Positions 1-5,978 of a stretch of DNA of 35,381 bases are shown in pieces. Position 1 is the stretch's first letter; the number at the start of each line of letters is the position of its first letter. A program made the position numbers and the translations under genes. The notes beneath the pieces were generated by a model, which was not told the origin of the DNA, did no database searches, and was given only the letters and a program-made list of their open reading frames with translations. Source of the stretch: a virus; IMG/VR virus record IMGVR_UViG_3300003886_000274, positions 1 to 35,381 of that record. The stretch is one strand, 5' to 3'.

Positions 1-389
1 CCGGCGTCCCTGGCGGCGGCCCCGGCGGCGTCCCAGGCGTTATTTAATTCTTCGCGGCTGCATTCGCCATGGACAAACTTCCGCGCAATCTCGATGCAAA
101 TAGCTATTCGATCATCGTCGGGGCACACCTTTAACCAAATCGGCAGAACACGTTCAGCATAATCACAGACAAGCAGTCGAATGTCTTTTTGTTGCAGATC
201 AGACAAGGCCATGTGCGCGATTACCCATAAGGTGTCGTCGACATCGTTGCTGTCGAGTAGGGTCAGCAACTCGATTGCTTTATCTTTGCCGTAAGTTTTG
301 GTACCGCCAAGTGCTTTAGCAAGTTTTCGATAGCCCGGCTCGCAGGCTTCCCATTCTCTGAGTTGGTTAAATGTGAATGTGGTGTGCAT
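1..389 (-). CDS. Immunity-protein-like (Imm-5-like) phage protein, C-terminus cut by window edge
   Basis: The frame is open from the ATG at 389 to the window edge, giving about 129 residues with no stop. The start is preceded by a GGAG-type ribosome binding site. The N-terminal part has the pattern of a family usually annotated as putative immunity protein (Imm-5-like): a LREWEACEPGYRKLAKAL-like opening, then a LLTLLDSND motif, then a CDYAERVL motif. The visible C-terminal part turns into an alanine/aspartate-rich helical stretch (AWDAAGAAARDAG), typical of the repetitive tail of this family. It is the most distal gene seen in the leftward operon. The molecular function is unknown; 'immunity' is only a family label, and a role in superinfection exclusion or toxin neutralisation would be speculation. 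Confidence 0.75.
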   Translation of the reverse strand, partial: MHTTFTFNQLREWEACEPGYRKLAKALGGTKTYGKDKAIELLTLLDSNDVDDTLWVIAHMALSDLQQKDIRLLVCDYAERVLPIWLKVCPDDDRIAICIEIARKFVHGECSREELNNAWDAAGAAARDA

Positions 390-442
390 GTCAATTTACT
401 CCTGCTCCAGCGCGTCGCTGATGATTTTCTTCTGGATGCGGC

Positions 443-781
443 TCAATCGACTGCGCGCCGGAATCCTTCGGCAACGTACTCGCGCTGCTTGGGAATTCGG
501 TATAGCCCTGGCGGTAGGGCTATAGTTTCGTGAGTGTCGTAACCGCGAAGATGTACGACGTTCGACTGCTCTTTGACGTCGAGGTACGCGATAAACTCAT
601 CTTCCTCAAATACCCGTACTGTGTTCCCGTCAATCACGTGGTGGTGTCCTGTCTCGCTGTGCGCAAGAATGTGGTTACCGTCACCTTCTGGCTGTAGCTC
701 CTTCAGTCCCGCAGGAATTTCGTCGCAGGTAAAGATGTTCAAGTCGCCCTGTGCGCAGTAAGACCCAGTAAATGCTTTCAT
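443..781 (-). CDS. Small phage protein with SETGHHHVI motif, function unknown
   Basis: This gene encodes 112 residues. The ATG overlaps the stop of the upstream DUF6745 gene as ATGA, so translation is probably coupled. A histidine-rich SETGHHHVI motif lies near residues 42-50 and a PGLYRIPKQREY motif near residues 91-102. Small proteins with this combination recur next to Imm-5-like genes in phage genomes, but I know no assigned function. There is no signal peptide or membrane segment. The protein is predicted to be soluble, acidic and mostly beta. A gap of 53 bases separates it from the next gene. Confidence 0.75.
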   Translation of the reverse strand: MKAFTGSYCAQGDLNIFTCDEIPAGLKELQPEGDGNHILAHSETGHHHVIDGNTVRVFEEDEFIAYLDVKEQSNVVHLRGYDTHETIALPPGLYRIPKQREYVAEGFRRAVD

Positions 782-1656
782 GTCCGTATCTCCGGTAGGT
801 AGTTATCTTCAGTTGTAAAATTAAGCCATGCTTGCGCCTGACGCGCTCGCTCCATTTCAGGCGGTACAGGCAACGCAAACTCGCGCCCCGTTCCGCACAT
901 CACACGAAGAAATCTTTCCCGCCCGATGCCAGGAATCTCTACTTCAAGCAGTTCCCCGACCATTTTATTCGGTCCGACGTCAATCGTTTTCGCGTTCAGT
1001 TCTGTTAAGATATTGCTCCATCCGACAATCTCGCACGCCGCACGACGTTGCTCAACGTTTTCCCAGTGTAGGGCTTGCGCGGCAGTCAGCGGCTTGGTCC
1101 CGGTGATCCACTCAAGCGGCACGACAGTTCCGTGCCAGCAGTACGGCCCCCAGCCGGTCGCGTACTCCACAGCTGGGCCGACCTCGCTGTGGCTGCGACC
1201 GGCGTCGTCAACCTTGATGGCGACCGGCCTGTCGCTCACAAAACAAACTTTCTCGAATAGCCACGTGTAATGCGTGTGTTCGACGTACTCCAGAAACGCT
1301 GGCGGAACGTTTGCGCCGCACTCTTTCTTGAAGAACTCTGCGCACCCGCCGTATCCCGCCCACTGGTTGCCCCACAACCAGGAGCTCCATTTGACCCCCC
1401 CGGCACTGCGCACGGCACTGCGCACGGCACTGTCCTCGAGTGATCCGTATACCGCCGCGGCTAAAGCCCCGCTCAGTGCGCACGGAACGTGGACTACCTT
1501 GGGTGCCGGCAGGTCCGCCAACTGATACATTCCCGCGATACTCGTAGCGGCCTGCTCCTGATCGGTATGCGTGGACAGACCAATTTTAGACCAGCGGTCA
1601 ATGTAGTGCGGAAGTCGTGCTTTCTGCGCTGCGGTAAGTTTAGTGGTTTTTCTCAT
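778..1656 (-). CDS. DUF6745 domain protein
   Basis: This 292-residue protein matches the DUF6745 pattern along its length. The N-terminus is LTAAQKARLPHYIDRWSKIGLST-like. A Trp/Gly-rich middle (WSSWLWGNQWAGYGG) follows, then EKVCFVSDRPVAIKVDD, a GPAVEYATGWGPYCWHGTVVP block, and the C-terminal FALPVPPEMERARQAQAWLN block. The family is found in bacteria, often near repeat-rich or conflict genes, and in phages; its biochemical role is unknown. A short in-frame repeat, AVRSAVRSA, arises from a duplicated 12-base unit at about 1408-1431. The gene overlaps both neighbours by four bases (ATGA). Confidence 0.8.
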   Translation of the reverse strand: MRKTTKLTAAQKARLPHYIDRWSKIGLSTHTDQEQAATSIAGMYQLADLPAPKVVHVPCALSGALAAAVYGSLEDSAVRSAVRSAGGVKWSSWLWGNQWAGYGGCAEFFKKECGANVPPAFLEYVEHTHYTWLFEKVCFVSDRPVAIKVDDAGRSHSEVGPAVEYATGWGPYCWHGTVVPLEWITGTKPLTAAQALHWENVEQRRAACEIVGWSNILTELNAKTIDVGPNKMVGELLEVEIPGIGRERFLRVMCGTGREFALPVPPEMERARQAQAWLNFTTEDNYLPEIRT

Positions 1657-2120
1657 GCTCCTGCCCTCTCGTCAAAATCAGCATTATCCCGAATCGCCTG
1701 CTCGTATCGCTCGCGAAATGCAGTCGCGGCACGCTTCTGGTCCAGCCGCCTACCCTCGTCGTAGTCCTGTAGGTTCCCGTACTGAAACGACTTGTTACGC
1801 CGCCGACCGCTGTCATCAACATAGAACACCTGAAAACAGCCGTACTCGTGTCCGTGTCGTCGCTTGATGCCTTCGTTGACGCCGCGCTGTACCGGGTTGC
1901 CATGGCCGGCACCGCCCGGACGGTAGAACCGATTCGGTGCATAGTGGTCCGTGTACCGCTCCGGGTGGTTAGCGAGCCATTGCCGGGCAGCCGCTGCCGC
2001 TTTTCTCTTGCCGCCGCATTCCCGAAACCAAAAGCATTTCGTGTACTCGATTCCGTCACGGGCGAACACAGCCTGATAGCCGTGGGGCAGGGTGCGCAGT
2101 TTGTTAGCGGGAGCGGTCAT
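1653..2120 (-). CDS. AP2/ERF-like DNA-binding protein with two repeats (putative)
   Basis: This gene encodes 155 residues from the ATG at 2120; a GTG at 2123 is the alternative start. Two segments show the AP2-like order of a short beta-sheet followed by a helix. Segment one is about residues 13-50, a GYQAVFARDG strand pair then a helix KRKAAAAARQWLANH. Segment two is about residues 93-145, a YGCFQVFYVDDSGRRRNKSF strand group then a helix around AATAFRERYEQ. In phages, AP2 domains mostly occur in HNH homing endonucleases, but no HNH motif is seen here. The gene sits directly after ssb in the recombination operon, so DNA binding is plausible. The assignment rests on pattern only. Confidence 0.6.
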   Translation of the reverse strand: MTAPANKLRTLPHGYQAVFARDGIEYTKCFWFRECGGKRKAAAAARQWLANHPERYTDHYAPNRFYRPGGAGHGNPVQRGVNEGIKRRHGHEYGCFQVFYVDDSGRRRNKSFQYGNLQDYDEGRRLDQKRAATAFRERYEQAIRDNADFDERAGA

Positions 2121-2123
2121 CAC

Positions 2124-2504
2124 CTAAAAGGGAATGTCGTCATCGAATTCAGGCTCATGCTTCTCTACCCTTTCCTTCGGCTTGGATTCGTTCTTACTAC
2201 CCGCAAACCCCCACTGGTTAGCATTGATATCAAGAGACTGCCTTTCGTTCCCTTCTTTGTCAGTCCACGGACGAAGTGCGGCTTCACCAGAAACAGTAAC
2301 CGCGTCACCTTTCGACAGGTGTTTCATTGCCGCCTCACCGCTCTTGCCGAAGATAGATACGTTCCACCATGTGGTGGTTTTTCTATCTCCGTAACCCGTT
2401 GTTACAGCGACAGAAAACGATACAACACTGGTATTCCCTGCGGCCCGTGATTCAGGATCGCGGCCAAGATGACCGGTGATGGTGGCGTTAGAATAGTTTG
2501 GCAT
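2124..2504 (-). CDS. ssb: Single-stranded DNA-binding protein
   Basis: This 126-residue protein is a complete OB-fold SSB. The N-terminus YSNATITGHLGRDPESR, the WWNVSIFGKSGEAA strand and the KGDAVTVSGEAALRPWTDKEG block are all present. The C-terminus is a charged linker ending in the acidic tip DDDIPF, which in SSBs docks partner proteins. The start codon overlaps the stop of the upstream exonuclease gene as TAATG, and a GGGAAGAA ribosome binding site precedes it. Being next to a YqaJ exonuclease and an ERF annealing protein, it fits a phage recombination and replication module. It coats single-stranded DNA during replication and strand annealing. Confidence 0.95.
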   Translation of the reverse strand: MPNYSNATITGHLGRDPESRAAGNTSVVSFSVAVTTGYGDRKTTTWWNVSIFGKSGEAAMKHLSKGDAVTVSGEAALRPWTDKEGNERQSLDINANQWGFAGSKNESKPKERVEKHEPEFDDDIPF

Positions 2505-3133
2505 TATGTTTCTTCCCTTATCGGCTCGATGCCGAGTTTTTTAAGCTGGCTCTTTCGTTCGTCCATCAGTTCGTTGAAGCTATCAAGCTCGCGGATCAGG
2601 GCAGCGATGTATGTCTCGTCCCGGTGGACGCGGACGATCATGTGGGGCAATCCGGGGTAATAGGACAGGAAATCAACCCATTCTTTCTCGGCAACATGCA
2701 TTTGGCCGTATATTTGCGGCAAATACTTTGTTGGCACTTTCCCGTCGAGCAGATACGAAACGTGAGTTGATGCAAGGGGATTCTTTATCTCGACAAGCCC
2801 GTCATTATCAACCATGCCATCAACCGATGTCCCGGAAAGCCCGTCGTCAGTTGTGATAAAGCCTACTTGCACAACATCAGTGCTGATTTCTAGTTCGTAC
2901 AGAAGCCGCGCCTCCGATTCTCGCTCGATTCCTTCCTGCATGGCCGCATTGATATATTCGTCAACAGGCCCGCCGGTCAGGTATTCTGCGATTAGCTTAT
3001 TAGCATAAGCGCCAGCCTGTTTTGATGGCGAGCCGCCAGGCGTGATGATTTTACCGAAGTTTGAACTGGTCGGGATACCAAGCCGTGCCTGTAACCATTC
3101 GGGTTCACCTTGAACACATTGAATTATTTTCAT
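2504..3133 (-). CDS. YqaJ/lambda-type 5'-3' exonuclease (viral recombinase)
   Basis: This is a PD-(D/E)XK nuclease of 209 residues from the ATG at 3133. That ATG overlaps the TGA of the upstream HNH gene as ATGA; a start five codons earlier, at 3148, is possible. Family landmarks are the QGEPEWLQARLGIPTSS opening, an EGIERESEARLLYE helix, the catalytic core D105 (GTSVDGMV) with E115-I-K117 (LVEIKNP), and YLPQIYGQMHV near 138-148. It should resect double-stranded ends to leave 3' single strands for the ERF annealing protein encoded upstream and SSB encoded downstream. The three together form a lambda Red-like pathway in the cytoplasm. Confidence 0.93.
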   Translation of the reverse strand: MKIIQCVQGEPEWLQARLGIPTSSNFGKIITPGGSPSKQAGAYANKLIAEYLTGGPVDEYINAAMQEGIERESEARLLYELEISTDVVQVGFITTDDGLSGTSVDGMVDNDGLVEIKNPLASTHVSYLLDGKVPTKYLPQIYGQMHVAEKEWVDFLSYYPGLPHMIVRVHRDETYIAALIRELDSFNELMDERKSQLKKLGIEPIREET

Positions 3134-3729
3134 GCTACGTGTGTCCATTTATCTCGCCGAACAATGCTACCGATTGTTGTCTGGGACACGCCTAACTCGA
3201 AGGCAAGTTTTTCTTGGCTAATATTTCCAATAGCGTACCTGCGGCGGATTTCGATTACCTGGCTTTCAGTCAACTTCGCCATGCCGTGCTTTTCGCCTCG
3301 TTGGCCGGTGTAACCATTACGTCCTTTGGCTATCATATCGTCGATGTTGTCAGCTTGAGTCCCGAGGAAAAGATGTGCTGGGTTCACACACGGCGGGTTA
3401 TCACAACGATGCAGCACACAGGTTCCGTGCCAGCCGTTACCATCCGGGATCGGGCCGTTAACGAGCGACCAGCTAAATCTGTGGGCTAAGGTCTTTCTGC
3501 CGTTTACGTTGAAGTGTCCGTATCCATGCCGGAGCCGACAGCCGGCCCACGGCCAGCAATCATCTGGCCCCCTCTTGTCAACCATCAACCAGAACCTTTC
3601 TTCGGGCGGCAAGTGTCTGTTTGTTGTTAGTTCCATCGCCCCGTATCTCTGCCAGCGATTTAAATGTCGTTTGCACAATCCATGAGCAGAATGCTTGCCG
3701 CCGCAGGTTTTAACTGTGCAGACGCTCAC
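3130..3729 (-). CDS. HNH homing-type endonuclease with zinc finger and C-terminal helix-turn-helix
   Basis: I chose the GTG at 3729, which overlaps the ERF gene stop as GTGA; this gives 199 residues. An upstream ATG at 3828 would overlap ERF by about 100 bases and is less likely. The order is: a short zinc-binding element (C4, C9, C19, H22), a DCWPWAG block near 57-63, the HNH core LHRCDNPPCVNPAHL at 106-120 with H107, N116 and H119, and a helix-turn-helix near 173-191 (EKLAFELGVSQTTIGSIVR). This layout matches phage HNH_3 endonucleases with a NUMOD-like DNA-binding tail. It lies between the annealing protein and its exonuclease, which normally sit side by side, so it looks like a mobile insertion. 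Confidence 0.9.
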   Translation of the reverse strand: MSVCTVKTCGGKHSAHGLCKRHLNRWQRYGAMELTTNRHLPPEERFWLMVDKRGPDDCWPWAGCRLRHGYGHFNVNGRKTLAHRFSWSLVNGPIPDGNGWHGTCVLHRCDNPPCVNPAHLFLGTQADNIDDMIAKGRNGYTGQRGEKHGMAKLTESQVIEIRRRYAIGNISQEKLAFELGVSQTTIGSIVRRDKWTHVA

Positions 3730-4460
3730 AGCGGCTGGCCAGACTTTCGGACCTTGCGTTCTAATTGAATTAGAGCGCGTTTGTACTTTTCTTGCGGGAT
3801 TTCCTCGAGAGTCTTGATACCAAGCCATGCGAGAAACTTCACCTGGTCGGTTTCGCTGGCTGCAATCAGGTCTACCAAGGTCGATAGCTGGCTTTCTGTA
3901 ATTGGCTCCGCCCCGGCTCCATTCCCGTCGTCGTCAATTGTGTCCTGAGACACAACACCAGTTACTGACTGGAAGGTCGCTGATTGCAGATAAGTCACTG
4001 TCGACTTGATCTGTTGCAGATCGTTTTTCTTGCCGGAGGTATCAGGTGGCCCGGACATCGAAACACTTTCGCTGTGACCGAGTGTGTGGGACAGAACGCA
4101 TGTCACTTTGATCCCGTCGCTCTGGTCGATGTCCCATCTGGCATTCAGCCCGAATGGAGCCATTGCCGTCGCAACTGTATTAACAAGGTTGCCGATTGAC
4201 GTGTAGCGTGAGTTGTACTGGTTGTTAACCTTGTCTTTCGTAACGGCCAGCGGTTGCTTTTTGAACTCAGCTAACGCCACAAAATATGCCTCTCTCGCTT
4301 TATCATCCTTCCATCGGCGCTCAAGAACCATGAGTTTTTCAATGTAATCAAGGTCTTTCCCTTGCTCCACTGCCATCGGGATCATTTTGTCAGGGGTCAT
4401 CGGCTCCAATACATCTGTGTGAATGTTCGTAGCCGGTAAGGTTTCTGCATTCTTGTTCAT
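3726..4460 (-). CDS. ERF-family single-strand annealing protein
   Basis: This 244-residue protein has the ERF order. A long N-terminal helix region contains MVLERRWKDDKAREAYFVALAEF. It is followed by YTSIGNLVNTVATAMAPFGL (near 90-110), a beta region with VTCVLSHTLGHSESVSM, and the segment where ERF proteins normally have a YALCxxLGI/DDDGN motif. Here that segment reads TYLQSATFQSVTGVVSQ then TIDDDGNGAG, so the usual KRYAL core is altered while the acidic turn is kept. A C-terminal helical region (ITESQLSTLVDLIAAS onward) may bind partners. The protein anneals complementary strands after exonuclease resection. The start has an AAGGA ribosome binding site. Confidence 0.88.
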   Translation of the reverse strand: MNKNAETLPATNIHTDVLEPMTPDKMIPMAVEQGKDLDYIEKLMVLERRWKDDKAREAYFVALAEFKKQPLAVTKDKVNNQYNSRYTSIGNLVNTVATAMAPFGLNARWDIDQSDGIKVTCVLSHTLGHSESVSMSGPPDTSGKKNDLQQIKSTVTYLQSATFQSVTGVVSQDTIDDDGNGAGAEPITESQLSTLVDLIAASETDQVKFLAWLGIKTLEEIPQEKYKRALIQLERKVRKSGQPL

Positions 4461-4469
4461 GATTTTCCT

Positions 4470-4625
4470 TTATTTTGCCGCCACCAAAAACATCAGGACG
4501 ACCACGAGCGCCAGCATTGCACCGAAAAAGAATGCGGCCAGTACGTTGGTTTCTGAATCTTCAAGCCATTCCTCGCGCTCTGATTCCCAATCGAATTCGT
4601 CTTTGTAGTCGTGTTGTGTGTTCAT
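4470..4625 (-). CDS. Small single-pass membrane protein (51 aa)
   Basis: The ATG at 4625 overlaps the upstream gene's stop as ATGA, and the frame runs 51 residues to TAA. The first 28 residues are strongly acidic (DYKDEFDWESEREEWLEDSE). The rest is one hydrophobic helix (about 29-50) ending in lysine. The topology is probably acidic N-terminus in the cytoplasm and one membrane span. I do not recognise a family. Its place in the early operon would suit a host-takeover or exclusion peptide, but nothing in the sequence shows this. Confidence 0.65.
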   Translation of the reverse strand: MNTQHDYKDEFDWESEREEWLEDSETNVLAAFFFGAMLALVVVLMFLVAAK

Positions 4626-4918
4626 TCCCCGCCCCTTGCTTTTCTTGTCGCTTCTCGGGCTAAAGCCATTCCTTTGGTGTCAGTAAGGGCTCGGGGAAGC
4701 AGAATCCCTCCCTTGGCAGCGTCCTCATCAATAAGCGCTTCTAATGCCGCAAGCAAATCAGGCGCAGCAGCAATCAGCCGGGCATTTCCTTCGCCATATG
4801 CGATTGCAGGTAATTTATGCCCGACGGGAGCGCTGTCCGCATAAATGAAATAATCGGGCTCATCGTACTCCTGCGCTTCGTGTCTAAATTCCCACGGTCC
4901 TATTGATGTATCACTCAT
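4622..4918 (-). CDS. Phage protein with NARLIAAAPDLLAALE motif
   Basis: This gene encodes 98 residues. The block GEGNARLIAAAPDLLAALEALI (about 43-64) is a signature of a very common small phage and prophage protein family of unknown function. The N-terminus is a short beta region beginning GPWEFRHEAQEYDEPDYFIY. The C-terminus is a basic tail, ATRKARGGE. The gene overlaps the preceding small gene by eight bases and the following one by four. No membrane segment or catalytic motif is seen. Confidence 0.82.
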   Translation of the reverse strand: MSDTSIGPWEFRHEAQEYDEPDYFIYADSAPVGHKLPAIAYGEGNARLIAAAPDLLAALEALIDEDAAKGGILLPRALTDTKGMALAREATRKARGGE

Positions 4919-5039
4919 TTCCTACCCCGGCCTTCCAGCCTCGTGCTGTTTCGGTAAAGTCAGTGCCACCTGCACTGTTTGGATACTCCGTGCGCGCTCG
5001 CTTCTCCGGTGGCCCGAGCCTCGATTTGTGGAGGTTCAT
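4911..5039 (-). CDS. Small hypothetical protein (42 aa)
   Basis: The ATG at 5039 overlaps the TGA of the upstream gene as ATGA. The frame runs 42 residues to a TGA at 4911, eight bases inside the next gene. The composition is basic and polar, with PPEKRARTEYPNSAGGTDFT in the middle. It fills what would otherwise be the only gap in a chain of overlapping genes, which supports it being translated. No family or function is recognised. Confidence 0.5.
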   Translation of the reverse strand: MNLHKSRLGPPEKRARTEYPNSAGGTDFTETARGWKAGVGNE

Positions 5040-5248
5040 TTGAGTCGTTCTGCAAGCATGGCGTCGGCCATTTCCCATGCAAGGGCGGCTAGATCCTCGC
5101 TCGGGGTTTTGCGAGTAATAAATTTACCGTTGTACACAATTGCAATTGTGCTTGGTAGGGCTGCTGCCGCGAAGTAGTCCCGCAGCGTCATGCCTTGAAT
5201 TGTTTCGCCAGTCGGGCCATGAGTCGGGAATGCTGGGGTTTCGCTCAT
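5036..5248 (-). CDS. Small phage protein with GMTLRDYFAAAALP motif
   Basis: I chose the ATG at 5248, which overlaps the stop of the upstream gene as ATGA; the protein is then 70 residues. A longer frame exists upstream but runs inside the neighbouring gene. The GMTLRDYFAAAALP motif (19-32) and the C-terminal MADAMLAERLK are typical of a widespread small phage protein family of unknown function. Between them lies a short strand with VYNGKFITRKTPSED. The protein is soluble, with no membrane or signal sequence. Confidence 0.8.
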   Translation of the reverse strand: MSETPAFPTHGPTGETIQGMTLRDYFAAAALPSTIAIVYNGKFITRKTPSEDLAALAWEMADAMLAERLK

Positions 5249-5568
5249 TCCGCTTTCCTCTCCACAACAAACGGTGTGACGTAATCCACGATAGCGCGCG
5301 ATACGATCCGGCCGAGTTCGGCGTCGTCGCCTTTCTCGAATGCTTCCAGAATGCTGCCAAGCCGGTTGTCGCAATCAGCGGGAGTGCCGAAGTCTGAAAG
5401 TGCTTCGGTGATGTAACACCAACCGTCGAGTTTTCTTTCTTCGTCGCCAATGAATTCAGCGATGTCCCCGAGATCAATCTCCGGCGCATCACCGTGATCG
5501 GGTGCATCGTTGTTGCGGCCCAATGAGTTGAGCGGCTGTGTAATCTGGAATGCGGTTTCAATATTCAT
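5245..5568 (-). CDS. Hypothetical protein, first gene of the leftward operon
   Basis: This gene encodes 107 residues, is strongly acidic in its first half (about residues 20-50), and is not recognised. A perfect AGGAGG lies about 10 bases before the ATG, and the start lies about 20 bases after the predicted transcription start of the promoter at 5596-5624. It should therefore be the first and strongly translated product of the leftward transcript. Acidic early phage proteins are often DNA mimics or host-takeover factors, but the sequence gives no direct sign of either. The stop overlaps the next gene as ATGA. Confidence 0.75.
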   Translation of the reverse strand: MNIETAFQITQPLNSLGRNNDAPDHGDAPEIDLGDIAEFIGDEERKLDGWCYITEALSDFGTPADCDNRLGSILEAFEKGDDAELGRIVSRAIVDYVTPFVVERKAE

Positions 5569-5591
5569 GCTGTAATTCCTCCTAGCAATGA

Positions 5592-5607
5592 ACGTATATT
5601 ATTACGT
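5592..5607. promoter_or_regulatory. Putative operator 1, inverted repeat over the -10 box
   Basis: ACGTA and TACGT form a perfect inverted repeat with a six-base spacer. It covers the -10 box of the leftward promoter. It shares the GTA-N6-TAC core with the second repeat. Confidence 0.6.
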
Positions 5608-5624
5608 CCGTGATCCACTGTCAA
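5596..5624 (-). promoter_or_regulatory. Strong sigma70 promoter for the leftward early operon (PL-like)
   Basis: Reading on the minus strand, a perfect TTGACA (5624-5619) is followed by a 17-base spacer and TAATAT (5601-5596). The predicted start is near 5589, about 20 bases before the first gene. Both boxes lie inside inverted repeats, which suggests direct repression. Confidence 0.8.
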
Positions 5625-5639
5625 GTAGTTTGTTACTTG
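5622..5639. promoter_or_regulatory. Putative operator 2, inverted repeat over the -35 box
   Basis: CAAGTA and TACTTG form a perfect inverted repeat with a six-base spacer. It overlaps the -35 box of the leftward promoter and touches the -35 of the rightward regulator promoter. Its centre is 31 bases from that of operator 1, close to three helical turns, so two dimers could sit on the same face. Confidence 0.65.
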
Positions 5640-5665
5640 CGCCTACTGAGTCGATCAGGTAAAAT
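5637..5665 (+). promoter_or_regulatory. Putative promoter for the regulator gene, giving a leaderless mRNA
   Basis: TTGCGC (5637-5642), a 17-base spacer and TAAAAT (5660-5665) place the transcription start at about 5671-5673. That coincides with the ATG of the regulator gene, and no ribosome binding site precedes this ATG. The weak -35 resembles a lambda PRM-type maintenance promoter. Confidence 0.5.
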
Positions 5666-5672
5666 AGCGGCT

Positions 5673-5858
5673 ATGAAGAAGAAATCTCTTTTATCGGCAA
5701 CCAGACGGCTGTTGGAGCAACGAGACGAGACATTACCCGAAATAGCCAAAGGTGCCGGTGTCCCGTTCCAGTGGCTATCCAGCGTCTCTCAGGGACGCAT
5801 AGAGAACCCCGGCGTGATCGGGGTCCAGAAGGTTTATGATTATCTTAACGCGAGGTAG
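5673..5858 (+). CDS. Small helix-turn-helix regulator (Cro/repressor-like, 61 aa)
   Basis: From the ATG at 5673 the protein is 61 residues. A frame opening at 5610 would start inside the operators and has no binding site. A helix-turn-helix spans about 21-41 (LPEIAKGAGVPFQWLSSVSQ), followed by the conserved GRIENPGVIGVQKVYDYL tail. This is a recurring family of very small phage regulators with no dimerisation or cleavage domain, so it looks more like Cro than CI. It lies beside two inverted repeats that overlap the leftward promoter, so it is the natural candidate to bind them. Its last three codons and stop lie inside a tRNA gene. The start is probably leaderless. Confidence 0.8.
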   Translation: MKKKSLLSATRRLLEQRDETLPEIAKGAGVPFQWLSSVSQGRIENPGVIGVQKVYDYLNAR

Positions 5859-5922
5859 TGGAACGGCACCACGGCGGTCTCATGAACCGCAGACGCGAGT
5901 TCGACTCTCGCACTCGCAACCA
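5849..5922 (+). tRNA. tRNA with CAT anticodon, initiator-like acceptor end
   Basis: A full cloverleaf folds by eye over 74 bases. The acceptor pairs CGCGAGG with ACTCGCA. The D-stem GTGG/CCAC has a seven-base loop containing GG. The anticodon stem GCGGT/ACCGC closes the loop CTCATGA, with the anticodon CAT at 5881-5883. A four-base variable loop and T-stem GCGAG/CTCGC with loop TTCGACT follow, then discriminator A and an encoded CCA. The acceptor has a C1-A72 mismatch, a hallmark of bacterial initiator tRNA, and a second mismatch at 7-66. The U11-A24 pair and a G-G-U/A-C-C anticodon stem end are not fully initiator-like. Methionine or lysidine-modified isoleucine identity remain alternatives. 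It overlaps the end of the regulator gene. Confidence 0.88.
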
Positions 5923-5943
5923 GTTTGGCTATCCTCCTGGCCA

Positions 5944-5978
5944 CCCTCACGATCACCCCTTAGATCGTGAGGGGTTTT
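5944..5978 (+). terminator. Intrinsic terminator after the regulator-tRNA transcript
   Basis: An 11-base-pair perfect stem (CCCTCACGATC with GATCGTGAGGG), an eight-base loop and a following TTTT form a strong rho-independent terminator. It lies 22 bases past the tRNA CCA end. The 3' arm also contains GAGGGG, the only ribosome binding site for the next gene. Confidence 0.85.

Noticed and set aside
1848-2450. 200-residue open frame on the plus strand opposite the AP2-like and SSB genes
   Set aside because: It has no ribosome binding site, and the opposite strand carries a clear SSB with its conserved acidic tip.
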